From Streptomyces sp. yr375 (GTDB lineage Bacteria; Actinomycetota; Actinomycetes; Streptomycetales; Streptomycetaceae): a stretch of 64,000 nucleotides of DNA. Below are positions 42,606 through 51,442 of the stretch, in pieces (position 1 is the first letter of the stretch; each line of letters opens with the position of its first letter). Location: the NCBI RefSeq assembly GCF_900110755.1, contig NZ_FOFF01000014.1, positions 62,001 to 126,000 on the forward strand. Reading direction: 5' to 3'. Below the pieces are notes generated by a model. The model saw only the letters and a program-made list of their open reading frames with translations, was not told the DNA's origin and searched no databases. The position numbers and the translations under genes were made by a program.

Positions 42606-42989
42606 GCGGCCAATCTAGACCGATCGGACGGTGCCACCAATCGGTGGGAACAGGAGTGAAACGGACAGCAATTGACGACGTGACCGGTGTCTCACGCCAT
42701 GAGACGTGAGCCGCGTTACTAAGCGGTCACACAGTGCCCGCGCGAGCGCTAATCTCCCGCCAGAGTCACACCGATGCGCCGGATGGCTGACACCGGTGAC
42801 ATCGGACGCGTGAGCGGGCAGGGCTTCTCCAGGCACCGAAACCGCACAGGCCCCATGGGCCTCACCCCTGCGGGTGAATTCGGTATCGGTTCGCTCACAG
42901 ACGGCAACCTCCGACCGCTCGGCGCAGTCAGAGGATGCAACACCGGACACCACACCGCGGAGCACACGACGCACGCCTAGGGGAGCGCT
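42606..42989. promoter_or_regulatory. Divergent intergenic region upstream of the adenosyltransferase and STAS genes
   Basis: These 384 bp contain no convincing gene. Palindromes include GTCTCA-CGCCA-TGAGAC (42689-42705) and TCACCC-CTGC-GGGTGA (42863-42878). No cobalamin riboswitch was recognised on the adenosyltransferase side. No clear promoter is assigned. Confidence 0.35.
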
Positions 42990-43313
42990 ATGCACATCAG
43001 GGGCGACCACGTCGAGCTGGTCGTCGGGGGCCGCCTCGACGTCCGCAGCGCGGCGGACGCCCGTACGGCCCTGCACACGGCCGTCGACGACGGAGTCGGC
43101 GACCTGGTGCTGGACCTGTCGGAGCTGGACTTCTGGGACGCCACCGGACTCGGCGTCATCATGGGCGTCCACCGACGGGCCGGCCGCCGTGGCCGGCGAC
43201 TGGTGCTGCGTGGCGTGCCTCCGCAGATGCAACGCCTGCTGGTGGCCACCCGGCTGCACCGGATCCTCGCCATCGAGGGCGGCATCGGCGCGGAGTCCCT
43301 GCCCCGGGTGTGA
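42990..43313 (+). CDS. STAS-domain protein, anti-sigma factor antagonist-like
   Basis: The 107-residue protein is one STAS domain, the fold of anti-anti-sigma factors that release sigma factors from kinase-type anti-sigma partners. The active loop is LDFWDATGLGVIMG. In SpoIIAA the residue after Asp is the phosphorylated Ser. Here it is Ala51, followed by Thr52, so the usual switch is altered. GGGGAG precedes ATG 42990. No anti-sigma gene is adjacent, so its partner is unknown. Confidence 0.88.
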   Translation: MHIRGDHVELVVGGRLDVRSAADARTALHTAVDDGVGDLVLDLSELDFWDATGLGVIMGVHRRAGRRGRRLVLRGVPPQMQRLLVATRLHRILAIEGGIGAESLPRV

Positions 43314-43564
43314 CCCGCGGGGCGCGTGGCCTGCGACGGACCCCGTGCGACGGGCGGCGCGCGACGGGCGCAATCCTCACGAGACCGTGACGGTTCGGGC
43401 GGCCCGGCACCCCGGGCTGTCCTGGATACTGTGCGAAGGTTTACGGTTCGTCTGCCCGCCGCCCTCAGCCTTCGAGCGGGCACCGGACCAGAAGCGACAG
43501 CGCGCAGTGTGCAGCACGGCCGGGAGGGGCTACCGCCACACGACGCTTTTGGGGGGCTAGACCT

Positions 43565-46072
43565 ATGGACCCGAACACCCGGGGACCCGAGGAGTACGGC
43601 CGGGACGGCCAAGGCGGCGACGGCCACGCGCCGCGCCCGCGCCCGTCCAGGGACCCCCTCACCCCCGACTTCGGCCAGCACGCGCCGGCCCTGGCCCGCA
43701 CCGTGCGGCTCGTCGCCGGGGCGCACCTGCTCACCGTCAACCCGGTCGACGGCAGCGAGATAGAACTCCGCCCGCCCACCGGGCAGCCCGAACGGCCCGC
43801 GAAGCGCAGCCCCGAGCAGCGCGCCGAGGCCGACCGCGCCGCCCGGCCGCCCGCCCCCGCCAGGACCGCACCGCCGCTGCTGGGCCGCCAGGACGAACGC
43901 GAACAGCTCGTCCGCTTCCTCGCCCGCGGCCGCTCCGTCCGCCTCACCGGCGCCCCCGGCTCCGGCCGCACCAGCCTCCTCGACCTCGTCGCCGAGGACT
44001 GCGAGGACCTCGCCCCCGACGGCGTCGTCCGCCTCACCGGCCACGGCCGCAGCACCGCCGACCTGTTGCAGGAGCTCTTCCACGCCGTCTACGACGCCCC
44101 CCGCCACCGCCCCGACGGCGACGACCTGCGCGCCCTCGTCCGGGAGATCGGCGCGGTCGTCGTCATCGACGACCTCGCCCTCGGCGGGGCCGCCCTGGAC
44201 GCCCTGCTGGACGCGACGCCCGAGTGCGCGTTCCTGCTCGGCGCGACCCCCGACACCCCGCTGCCGTCGGCTGACTCCGCCGTCGAGGAGGTCGTCCTCT
44301 CCGGACTGGACCGGGCGGGCGGCGTCGAGGTCATCGAGCGCGCCGTCGGCCGCGTCCTCACCGAGGAGGAGGCCAACTGGGCCGGCGACCTCTGGTTCGA
44401 GTCCGAGGGCCTGCCGCTGCGGTTCGTCCAGGCCGGTGCGCTGCTCTCGCAGCGCGACCGGTTGCGGGCCGGCGTCGACGTCGTCGACGCGTTCGGCGTC
44501 TTCGAGGACGCCCGGCCGCTCACCGGATCCGTCGACGCCGTCGCCGGGGCGGGCGAGGCCGAGGAGATACCCCTGCCGTCGCTCGGCGAGGCCGCCGCGC
44601 CCGCGCCGCTGCTCGCCGCCCGCCTCAGCGGCTCCGCCCGCGCCACCCTGCGCTTCGCCGTCGCCCTCGGCGGCGAGATCCCGCACCAGGCCCATCTGCC
44701 CGCCCTGGTCGGCGACACCCACGCCGACGCCGCCCTCGGCGAACTGACCGACTGCGGACTCGTCTCCCCGGTCGGCACCCGCTACCGGCTCGCCGCCGGC
44801 GTCCAGGCCCAACTGGAGGCCGCCGGATACGGCGACGACGTCGAGGCCCACGCCCACACCGCCGCCCAGCACTACGCCTGGTGGGCCGGACACCCCTCGG
44901 TCACCCCGGCCCGGGTCTGCGCGGAGGCCGACGCCGTGCTCGCCGCCCTCACCGTCGTCGTCCCCACGACGACCCGGCCCGCGCCGGACGAGGAGAGCAC
45001 CTCCGTCCAGCTCGCCCGCACCGCCGCGCCCGCGTTCGCCGCGGGCCTGCACTGGAGCGCCTGGGAGGCCGCCCTGCACGAGGGCGCGGAGGCCGCCCGG
45101 CTGGCCGGCGAGTCCGCCGACCGCGCCTACTTCCACCACGAGCTGGGCGTCCTCGCCCTGTGCGCCGGTGAACTCGACCGGGCCCGCTCCGAGTTGGAGG
45201 CCTCCCTCGCCCTGCGCGGGGCCATCGCCGACAAGCGCGGCACCGTCGCGGGCCGCCGCGCCCTCGCCCTGGTCGCCGACGCCTCGGGCGACGTACCGGG
45301 CCTGGCGGCCACGGCGACGGCCGCCGAGGAGGCGCCCGCCGCCCGCCGCGAGGAGACGGCGTTCACGCCGCGCGCCGTCCAGGCGGCGCTGCCGACGTTC
45401 CCGCCGGACGCCGAGACCGTCGTCGCCCACCGCAGTCCGCCCGCCGCGCCGGTCCACCACAGCCGCGGCGGCCTCAAGAGCCTGGCCAAGCGCAACCTCG
45501 TCGCGGTCGGCGCGGGCACGCTGCTCGCCGCCGTGCTCGGCACCGTCGTCACCCTCGGCGCGACCTCCGACAACCACCCCGACGACCCCTCCCGCCAGCT
45601 CGGCGTCAACCCCTCGGCCAGCCCCGGCGCGAGCGACGACGGCCTGGACTCCGACACCCCGTCCGATGACAACGGCTCCACCGACACGGGCGTCGCGACC
45701 AGCCGGCCGACGGACCCGGGTCCGGACGGCACGATGGGCACGTCGGACGATCCGACGCCCACGGGGGAGGCCGAGCCGTCGTCGGAGGCGAGCAGCTCGG
45801 ACGGGCCGGGGGGCGGGGAGTCGTCTCCGACGCCGACCGAGAAGCCGTCGCCGAGCGCGACGTCCGGGACCGGGCCAGGGTCCGAGTCGCCGACGCCGAC
45901 CGGGTCGTCCACCAGCGGTACGGGCGGCTCGGCGTCGCCGACGCCGACGGAGTCCGTCCCCACCGGCACGCCCTCGGCGGGCACCACCCCGCCCGCCTCG
46001 AACTCCATGTCGGCCGGCAGCCCGACGTCCGCCGACTCCTCCGCGTCGGCCTCGCCGGAGCAGGTGATCTGA
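43565..46072 (+). CDS. Membrane-anchored P-loop (STAND/AAA-like) protein with Ser/Thr/Pro-rich tail
   Basis: The 835-residue protein has a disordered N-terminus, a P-loop GAPGSGRTS at 129-137 in which the usual Lys is Arg135, and a Walker B-like VVVIDDLAL near 200. A helical STAND-type region follows (LARTAAPAFAAGLHWSAWE and TPR-like AYFHHELGVLALCAGELDRA). One membrane helix lies at about 644-665, then about 165 residues dominated by Ser, Thr, Pro and Gly that probably lie outside the cell. It would couple cytoplasmic nucleotide sensing to the wall. Its target is unknown. It starts at ATG 43565. Confidence 0.8.
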   Translation: MDPNTRGPEEYGRDGQGGDGHAPRPRPSRDPLTPDFGQHAPALARTVRLVAGAHLLTVNPVDGSEIELRPPTGQPERPAKRSPEQRAEADRAARPPAPARTAPPLLGRQDEREQLVRFLARGRSVRLTGAPGSGRTSLLDLVAEDCEDLAPDGVVRLTGHGRSTADLLQELFHAVYDAPRHRPDGDDLRALVREIGAVVVIDDLALGGAALDALLDATPECAFLLGATPDTPLPSADSAVEEVVLSGLDRAGGVEVIERAVGRVLTEEEANWAGDLWFESEGLPLRFVQAGALLSQRDRLRAGVDVVDAFGVFEDARPLTGSVDAVAGAGEAEEIPLPSLGEAAAPAPLLAARLSGSARATLRFAVALGGEIPHQAHLPALVGDTHADAALGELTDCGLVSPVGTRYRLAAGVQAQLEAAGYGDDVEAHAHTAAQHYAWWAGHPSVTPARVCAEADAVLAALTVVVPTTTRPAPDEESTSVQLARTAAPAFAAGLHWSAWEAALHEGAEAARLAGESADRAYFHHELGVLALCAGELDRARSELEASLALRGAIADKRGTVAGRRALALVADASGDVPGLAATATAAEEAPAARREETAFTPRAVQAALPTFPPDAETVVAHRSPPAAPVHHSRGGLKSLAKRNLVAVGAGTLLAAVLGTVVTLGATSDNHPDDPSRQLGVNPSASPGASDDGLDSDTPSDDNGSTDTGVATSRPTDPGPDGTMGTSDDPTPTGEAEPSSEASSSDGPGGGESSPTPTEKPSPSATSGTGPGSESPTPTGSSTSGTGGSASPTPTESVPTGTPSAGTTPPASNSMSAGSPTSADSSASASPEQVI

Positions 46073-46087
46073 GCCTCGGCACGCACG

Positions 46088-46130
46088 CGAGAAGGGCCGG
46101 GTTCCTGTCACAGGAACCCGGCCCTTCTCG
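46088..46130. terminator. Bidirectional terminator with 20-bp stem
   Basis: CGAGAAGGGCCGGGTTCCTG and CAGGAACCCGGCCCTTCTCG form a perfect stem with a TCA loop between two convergent genes (the P-loop protein and nucS). A short CCGTAG triplication (46135-46151) follows. Confidence 0.92.
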
Positions 46131-46154
46131 TCGTAGCCGTAGCCGTAGCCGAAC

Positions 46155-46826
46155 TCAGAACAGGCGCAGTTTGTCGTCCTCGATGCCGCGCATCGCGTCG
46201 TAGTCCAGGACCTGGCAGCCGATGCCGCGGTCGGTGGCGAGGACGCGGGCCTGGGGCTTGATCTCCTGGGCGGCGAACACACCGCGGACCGGGGCCAGAT
46301 GGGGGTCGCGGTTCAACAGCTCCAGGTAGCGGGTGAGTTGCTCGACGCCGTCGATCTCGCCGCGCCGCTTGATCTCCACCGCGACGGTCTGGCCGGTCGC
46401 GTCCCGGCACAGGATGTCGACCGGGCCGATGGCGGTCATGTACTCGCGGCGGATGAGGGTGTAGCCGTCGCCGAGGGTCTCGATGCGGTCGGCGAGCAGT
46501 TCCTGAAGGTGTGCTTCCACGCCGTCCTTGATCAGACCGGGGTCGACACCGAGTTCGTGCGACGAATCATGGAGGATCTCCTCCATCGTGATGATCAGCT
46601 TTTCGCCGCCTTTGTTGACGACGGTCCAGACGCCTTCCTCGTCGCCCGCGCCCTCCTTCAGGGTGCAGGGCGGCGACATCCAGTTCAGGGGCTTGTAGGC
46701 CCGGTCGTCCGCGTGGATCGAGACGCTGCCGTCCGCCTTCACCAGGATGAGACGGGGGGCGGAGGGCAGGTGGGCGGTGAGCCGGCCGGCGTAGTCCACG
46801 GAGCACCGGGCGATGACGAGACGCAT
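46155..46826 (-). CDS. nucS: Mismatch endonuclease NucS/EndoMS
   Basis: The 223-residue protein is the actinobacterial non-canonical mismatch repair enzyme that cuts both strands at mismatches. The N-terminal domain (MRLVIARCSVDYAGRL) mediates dimerisation and DNA/clamp contact. The C-terminal nuclease shows GPVDILCRDATG and VAVEIKRRGEIDGVEQLTRY, with acidic and Lys metal-site residues. Streptomycetes lack MutS/MutL, so this gene is central to low mutation rates. ATG 46826 is chosen, since a longer start at 46862 lacks conservation. It is divergent from a conserved hypothetical gene. Confidence 0.95.
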   Translation of the reverse strand: MRLVIARCSVDYAGRLTAHLPSAPRLILVKADGSVSIHADDRAYKPLNWMSPPCTLKEGAGDEEGVWTVVNKGGEKLIITMEEILHDSSHELGVDPGLIKDGVEAHLQELLADRIETLGDGYTLIRREYMTAIGPVDILCRDATGQTVAVEIKRRGEIDGVEQLTRYLELLNRDPHLAPVRGVFAAQEIKPQARVLATDRGIGCQVLDYDAMRGIEDDKLRLF

Positions 46827-47136
46827 GGGGCGCAACGCTATCGGACGCCGCACGCGGCACACGATTCGCCCGCCCGTCCGCCACCACCACCCGCAACCGG
46901 GACCCCTCCGGGCCCGCCCCTTTTGATCTGGAAAACAATCGTTCGACAGTGGCCGATTGTGTGCCTACTTGGGGTTTTCTATGTACTCAATCTCCTGGTG
47001 CGGTCACCGTCCGTTGCCTACCGTAGTGAACGGGAGGTCGCGATGCGTGTACTCAGCGTGTGCGGTATTTCGACATGCGAACTCCCTTTCCCTGTCCGGC
47101 AACCCCTGTTGTTGCGGGGGTGCGAGAGGAGTACTC
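46827..47136. promoter_or_regulatory. Divergent region of nucS and the downstream gene, with a leader ORF candidate
   Basis: The 310 bp include an A/T-rich core (46920-46990). An ATG at 47043 has GGGAGG 6 bp upstream and would start a reading frame MRVLSVCGISTCELPFPVRQ that overlaps the next gene out of frame. If translated it could regulate that gene. No promoter box is certain. Confidence 0.4.
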
Positions 47137-47529
47137 ATGTCGCTCGACGTCTCACCGGCCCTACTCGAACAGGCCGAGCGAGGCGAGGTCGACGAAGCAG
47201 AATTCGTCGACTGCGTCCGGACCTCCCTGCCCTATGCGTGGGAGATGGTCAGCTCGCTGGTGGCCCAGCTAAAGGTGGACGGCGGAGCCTTCGCCGACAA
47301 CCAGACGCCCCCGCCGGACGAGCAGGCACGCGGACAGTTGCTGCGCGCGCTCGCCAGTGACGCGATACGCGGTGCGCTGCAGCGGCACTTCGGTGTACGG
47401 CTGGCCTTCCAGAACTGCCACCGCGTGGCGGTGTTCCCGCTGAACGCGGCAGTGGACGACAAGCTGGCCCGCTTCACCTCGGTCCGCAGCCAGGTGCTGA
47501 ACCAGTCACCCGAGTTCCGGGACTGCTGA
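47137..47529 (+). CDS. Conserved actinobacterial protein of the SCO5389 family
   Basis: The 130-residue protein is soluble, with an acidic helical N-terminus (SPALLEQAERGEVDEAEFVDC), a helix SLPYAWEMVSSLVAQLK, then a small conserved core GVRLAFQNCHRVAVFP. GAGAGGAG is 5 bp from the ATG. No catalytic motif or membrane segment is visible. The family name follows the S. coelicolor locus. The function is unknown. Confidence 0.8.
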   Translation: MSLDVSPALLEQAERGEVDEAEFVDCVRTSLPYAWEMVSSLVAQLKVDGGAFADNQTPPPDEQARGQLLRALASDAIRGALQRHFGVRLAFQNCHRVAVFPLNAAVDDKLARFTSVRSQVLNQSPEFRDC

Positions 47530-47618
47530 GGCACCCGTGTGAGCCTGATGCTTGCCGCTCCTGACGCGGGAGGTGCCATCAGTACGGGAGCGGCAGGCTT
47601 CGTGGTCGGCTGGGCTGT

Positions 47619-48647
47619 TCATCGGAGGTGGGGGAGCACCTCCGAGCCCAGCCGTCGTACGTTCTCCTCGGTGGCGGCCAGATCGCCGGAGCCCTCGACG
47701 AGCAGGGCGAAGCGCGAGACGCCGGTGCGCTCGCTGGTCGCCGCGAGGCGGTCGACGCACAGTCGAGGGGTGCCCACCGGATGCAGCCCGCAGAGCAGTT
47801 CGGTGTACGCCACCGGGTCCCGCATGCCGCGGGCCCGGCCGTCCACCGTCACATGGGCGTCGAGCCCCTGGCGCAGCCAGCCCGGCATCGCCTTCACCAG
47901 CGTCTCCACCGCGTCCGTGCGCCGGTCCGCGATCTGGCAGACGCCCGCCGAGACATGCGCCGCGTCCCGGATCTCGTCCCCGGACCGCCCGGCGGCGCGG
48001 GCGTGCCGCCGCCACAGGGCGACCATCTCGGCCTTCTCCTCGTCCCCCACGTGCATGCCGAGGAGCATCGGCAGGCCGCGCTCGGCGGCCAGCCGCACGC
48101 TCGCCGGCGAGGTGCACGCGACGACGACCTCCGGACCCGATTCGTCCGTCAGCGCCTCCGACGGCCTTGGCACGACGGCGACTTCACGGAACCGGAAGCG
48201 GTCGCCGGTGCCCTCCACCGAGGGGTCGCGCAGCCAGCGCATCAGCAGATCGAGTGATTCCGGGAACCCCTGTTCGTACGCCTTCAGGCCCGCGCCGAAC
48301 ACCTCCAGGTCGACCCACGGCCCGCCGCGGCCCACGCCAAGCGAGAAGCGGCCGCCGCTCGTCAGGTGCAGCAGCGCGGCCTGTTCGCCGAGGGCGACGG
48401 GGTGGACGGTGGGCAGCACGCTGACCGCCGTGCCGACCCGGATCCGCCGGGTGCGGCCGAGCAGCAGCGCGGCGAGCGTGACCGCCGACGGGCAGGTGCC
48501 GTACGGCACGAAGTGGTGCTCGGCCAGCCAGACCGAGTCGAGACCCGCCTCCTCGGCCACCTCGGCCGAGCGGACCGCGCGGTGCAGCGCCTCCCCCTGA
48601 CCCTGGCCGGGGAACTGGGCTCCCAACACGAAACTTCCAACGCGCAT
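47619..48647 (-). CDS. LLM-class flavin-dependent oxidoreductase
   Basis: The 342-residue TIM-barrel protein belongs to the luciferase-like monooxygenase group using FMN or F420. Family marks are VGSFVLGAQFPG at the N-terminus, EEAGLDSVWLAEHHF, RIRVGTAVSVLP, GRFSLGVGRGG and the loop SVRLAAERGLPMLLG. ATG 48647 follows GGAAGCGGGAAAG. An earlier GTG at 48722 is rejected. The substrate cannot be predicted. It converges with the SCO5389-type gene. Confidence 0.9.
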   Translation of the reverse strand: MRVGSFVLGAQFPGQGQGEALHRAVRSAEVAEEAGLDSVWLAEHHFVPYGTCPSAVTLAALLLGRTRRIRVGTAVSVLPTVHPVALGEQAALLHLTSGGRFSLGVGRGGPWVDLEVFGAGLKAYEQGFPESLDLLMRWLRDPSVEGTGDRFRFREVAVVPRPSEALTDESGPEVVVACTSPASVRLAAERGLPMLLGMHVGDEEKAEMVALWRRHARAAGRSGDEIRDAAHVSAGVCQIADRRTDAVETLVKAMPGWLRQGLDAHVTVDGRARGMRDPVAYTELLCGLHPVGTPRLCVDRLAATSERTGVSRFALLVEGSGDLAATEENVRRLGSEVLPHLR

Positions 48648-48869
48648 GGACTTTCCCGCTTCCTTGGCTCCGACGCGGAGCTCCCCCACCGGGCATAACC
48701 GTCTGACACGTGCCGAGGACACGGCCTGGCGGAGAGATTTGCGGATTGTCTGCAGAATGCGTCATCTGGCGGGGGGACTTGTCCGGTTCGCTGCCCTACG
48801 GGTACCCCGGCGCGCGCCGCGTAGGCTGGACGCCAAACCTGCTCCCTGTATAGCCCCGTGAGGTGTCCT

Positions 48870-49202
48870 GTGTCCCCGCGTCGCAACCGACCCAAGGGTG
48901 AGGGCTCGTCCGGCCGCAGTGCCGAGGACGACCGCGAGAACCGCTACGGCGGCTGGCAGTCCGCGGAGAGCTGGCAGGGCGAGCGGTGGAGCGTACGGCA
49001 CGTGGCCGGGGCGAGCGCCCAGGGCAAGTCGTACCGGTGCCCCGGCTGCGACCAGTTGATCCCCGACGGCGTCCCGCACGTCGTCGCCTGGCCCGAGCAC
49101 GCGGGGGTCGACGACCGCCGGCACTGGCACAAGGCGTGCTGGAACGCGCGGGACCGCCGCACCCCGGGGATGCAGCGGTCCCGTAACGCGCCCAAGTTCT
49201 AG
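48870..49202 (+). CDS. Small protein with a Cys/His metal-binding motif
   Basis: The 110-residue protein has a charged, disordered N-terminal half (PRRNRPKGEGSSGRSAEDDR) and a C-terminal motif YRCPGCDQLIPDGVPHVVAW with later HWHKACW. Together they give two Cys, several His and a third Cys, suitable for one zinc. It looks like an HNH-type or treble-clef zinc finger but lacks a clear nuclease centre. GTG 48870 has AGG upstream. GTG 48858 is possible. From memory it is often labelled an ATP/GTP-binding protein, which the sequence does not support. Confidence 0.75.
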   Translation: MSPRRNRPKGEGSSGRSAEDDRENRYGGWQSAESWQGERWSVRHVAGASAQGKSYRCPGCDQLIPDGVPHVVAWPEHAGVDDRRHWHKACWNARDRRTPGMQRSRNAPKF

Positions 49203-49227
49203 GGCTTCCGGAAGGGCTTCCGGGAGG

Positions 49228-50088
49228 TCACACGTCCCGCTTCTCCAGCAGGGCGAAGGCGCCGCCGAGGGCGACGGCCGTGACGCCCAGCGCGATCCAC
49301 AGCGGGTCCCAGCCCGAGGGGCCGCTCTCGCTGAGCGAGGTCGAGTAGAAGACGCTCAACTGGTTCGGGATCGAGTACTCGAACAGGGCCTCGCGCAGGC
49401 CCTCCAGGGACGACGAGAACATAAAGATCGCGACGACCAGCGGGGCCAGCAGGACGCCGATCATGACGGTGATGGCACCGGCCGAGTGCCGGACGACCGA
49501 GCCGACGGCGAGCGAGAGCAGGCCGAGCAGCGCGACGTAGAGGGACACGCCGAAGGTGGCCTTCAGCCACTCCTGGCCGGTCGGCTGCCGGGCTTCGCTC
49601 AACATCGCCACGTGCACCACCGCGACGAAGCCGCACGACACGAACGTCACGACGAACGCGACGGCGAAGAACACGATCGCCTTCGCGGCGAGGACCCGGC
49701 CACGCGACGGGCAGGCCACCATCGTGGTCCGGATCATGCCGGTGCCGTACTCCGAGGCGGTGGTCAGCACGCCGAGCGTGATGACGCACATGCTGCCCAG
49801 CAGCACGCCGAAGAAGCCGAAGGACAGCGCGGTCTCGCCGCTGAGGTCGGCCTCGGTGGCGCTCGCGGAGACCACCGCCCCGGCCAGCAGCCCGATGCCG
49901 ACGACGAGCAGCACGAACACGCCCAGTGTCCACATCGTGGAACGCACCGACCGGATCTTCGTCCACTCCGAGGCGATGGCGTGCCCGAGGTGCGTGCGCA
50001 CGATCGGGATCGGCGAGGTGTAGGCGGGACCGGACGTCCCCTGCCAGGCGGGCGCGGCCTGCGGCGACGACTGCTGCGGGGTGCTCAT
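49228..50088 (-). CDS. ABC-2-type transporter permease
   Basis: The 286-residue protein has an N-terminal Ser/Pro/Gln-rich stretch, then six helices (e.g. GVFVLLVVGIGLLAGAVV, FFGVLLGSMCVITLGVLTTA and the last ALGVTAVALGGAFALLEK). The conserved segment ASEYGTGMIRTTMVACPSR is typical of this exporter class. Its ATG overlaps the ATPase stop by 4 bp, so the two proteins are partners. The substrate is unknown, possibly a lipid, peptide or antibiotic. Confidence 0.9.
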   Translation of the reverse strand: MSTPQQSSPQAAPAWQGTSGPAYTSPIPIVRTHLGHAIASEWTKIRSVRSTMWTLGVFVLLVVGIGLLAGAVVSASATEADLSGETALSFGFFGVLLGSMCVITLGVLTTASEYGTGMIRTTMVACPSRGRVLAAKAIVFFAVAFVVTFVSCGFVAVVHVAMLSEARQPTGQEWLKATFGVSLYVALLGLLSLAVGSVVRHSAGAITVMIGVLLAPLVVAIFMFSSSLEGLREALFEYSIPNQLSVFYSTSLSESGPSGWDPLWIALGVTAVALGGAFALLEKRDV

Positions 50089-51281
50089 CGGGCGTCCTCG
50101 GACTTGGTCGGGGCGGGGGCTTCGTCCAGCGGCGCGGCGGGCGCGGCTGCGGGCGGCTGGGCGTACGGGTTGGGGCCGGTGGGGGCCGCGGGAGGGGTGG
50201 GGGCGCCCGGGGCGGCGTAGGACCCGTAGGGGGCCGTGGGGGGCGCGTAGCCCTGCTGCTGCGGGGGCGGCGGGGCGTACCAGCCGGGCTGGCCCTGGCC
50301 CGGGACCGGCATCGGGGGTTGCAGACCGGGCGGCGGCTGCTCCTGGAGGCCGGCCTTCTGGTCGACGGTCGAGCGGTAGTCGACGGCGCCCTGCGTCATC
50401 CGCATGTACGCCTCCTCCAGTGATGCCTGGTGCGGCGACAGCTCCCACAGCCGTACGTCGGAGTCGTGCGCGATGTCGCTGATGCGGGGCAGCGGCAGGC
50501 CGGTCACGCGCAGCCCGCCGTCCTGCTCGGGCAGCACATGGCCGCCCGCCTCGGTGAGCGCGGAGGCCAGCTTCTCGCGCAGGTGCGGTTCGGTGAGCGG
50601 GGTGCGGACGCGCGCGAAGTCGGCGGAGTTGGCCGAGATGAAGTCCGTCACGCTCATGTCGGACAGGAGCTGCCCGCGCCCGATGACGATCAGGTGGTCG
50701 GCCGTCAGCGCCATCTCGCTCATCAGGTGGGACGAGACGAAGACCGTACGGCCCTCCGCGGCGAGCGACTTCATCAGGTTGCGCACCCAGAGGATGCCCT
50801 CGGGGTCGAGGCCGTTGACCGGCTCGTCGAAGAGCAGCACCTGCGGGTCGCCGAGCAGCGCGGCGGCGATGCCGAGCCGCTGGCCCATGCCCAGGGAGAA
50901 ACCCTTGGAGCGCTTTTTGGCCACATCCTGGAGGCCGACGACGCCGAGCACCTCGTCCACCCGCCGGGCCGGGATGCCGGACAACTGGGCCAGGCACAGC
51001 AGATGGTTGCGGGCGTGCCGGCCGCCGTGCACGGCCTTGGCGTCCAGCAGGGCGCCCACCTGGCGGGCGGCGTTCGGCAGCCTGCGGTACGGGTAGCCGC
51101 CGATCGTCACCGTCCCGGCGGTGGGGTTGTCCAGGCCGAGGATCATCCGCATGGTCGTCGACTTGCCCGAGCCGTTGGGCCCGAGGAAGCCGGTGACGGC
51201 GCCCGGCCGTACCTGGAAGGAAAGGTTGTACACAGCGGTCTTGTCGCCGTACCGCTTGGTCAGGCCGACAGCCTCGATCAT
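50085..51281 (-). CDS. ABC transporter ATPase with Pro/Gln-rich C-terminal extension
   Basis: The 398-residue ATPase has Walker A GPNGSGKST at 34-42, the signature SLGMGQR and Walker B QVLLFDEPVNGLD, with VFVSSHLMSEMALTADHL. After the usual domain (about 300 residues) comes a tail of about 85 residues rich in Pro, Ala, Gln and Gly (YAPPPPQQQGYAPPTAPYG), not usual in this family. ATG 51281 gives MIEAVGLTKRYG. It is the first gene of the exporter pair. Confidence 0.92.
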   Translation of the reverse strand: MIEAVGLTKRYGDKTAVYNLSFQVRPGAVTGFLGPNGSGKSTTMRMILGLDNPTAGTVTIGGYPYRRLPNAARQVGALLDAKAVHGGRHARNHLLCLAQLSGIPARRVDEVLGVVGLQDVAKKRSKGFSLGMGQRLGIAAALLGDPQVLLFDEPVNGLDPEGILWVRNLMKSLAAEGRTVFVSSHLMSEMALTADHLIVIGRGQLLSDMSVTDFISANSADFARVRTPLTEPHLREKLASALTEAGGHVLPEQDGGLRVTGLPLPRISDIAHDSDVRLWELSPHQASLEEAYMRMTQGAVDYRSTVDQKAGLQEQPPPGLQPPMPVPGQGQPGWYAPPPPQQQGYAPPTAPYGSYAAPGAPTPPAAPTGPNPYAQPPAAAPAAPLDEAPAPTKSEDAR

Positions 51282-51442
51282 GCTCCGCACCCATCGAAAG
51301 GTTCAGGACAGCAGGGCACACGCCCCCGTAAGGGTTAGGAGGATATCGGGGCGCTGACGGTTCCGCTCAAAAGAAAGCAAAGCCCAGAACGTCACGCGTC
51401 GTACTCGGTCAGGTGTTGCACCCTGTCATGTCTCGCGCCCGG

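Noticed and set aside
42606..42989. Cobalamin riboswitch for the adenosyltransferase
   Set aside because: No conserved B12-box sequence was recognised in the 5' region, and the gene is on the minus strand with a short A/T-poor leader.
42977..46282. 1,101-codon minus-strand frame over the STAS and P-loop genes
   Set aside because: It covers several well-supported plus-strand genes and the product is compositionally biased with no domains.
49228..51321. Single 697-codon minus-strand frame joining the ATPase and permease region
   Set aside because: Its first 400 codons are an out-of-frame reading of the ATPase gene. The real permease starts at 50088 with a coupled ATGA overlap.
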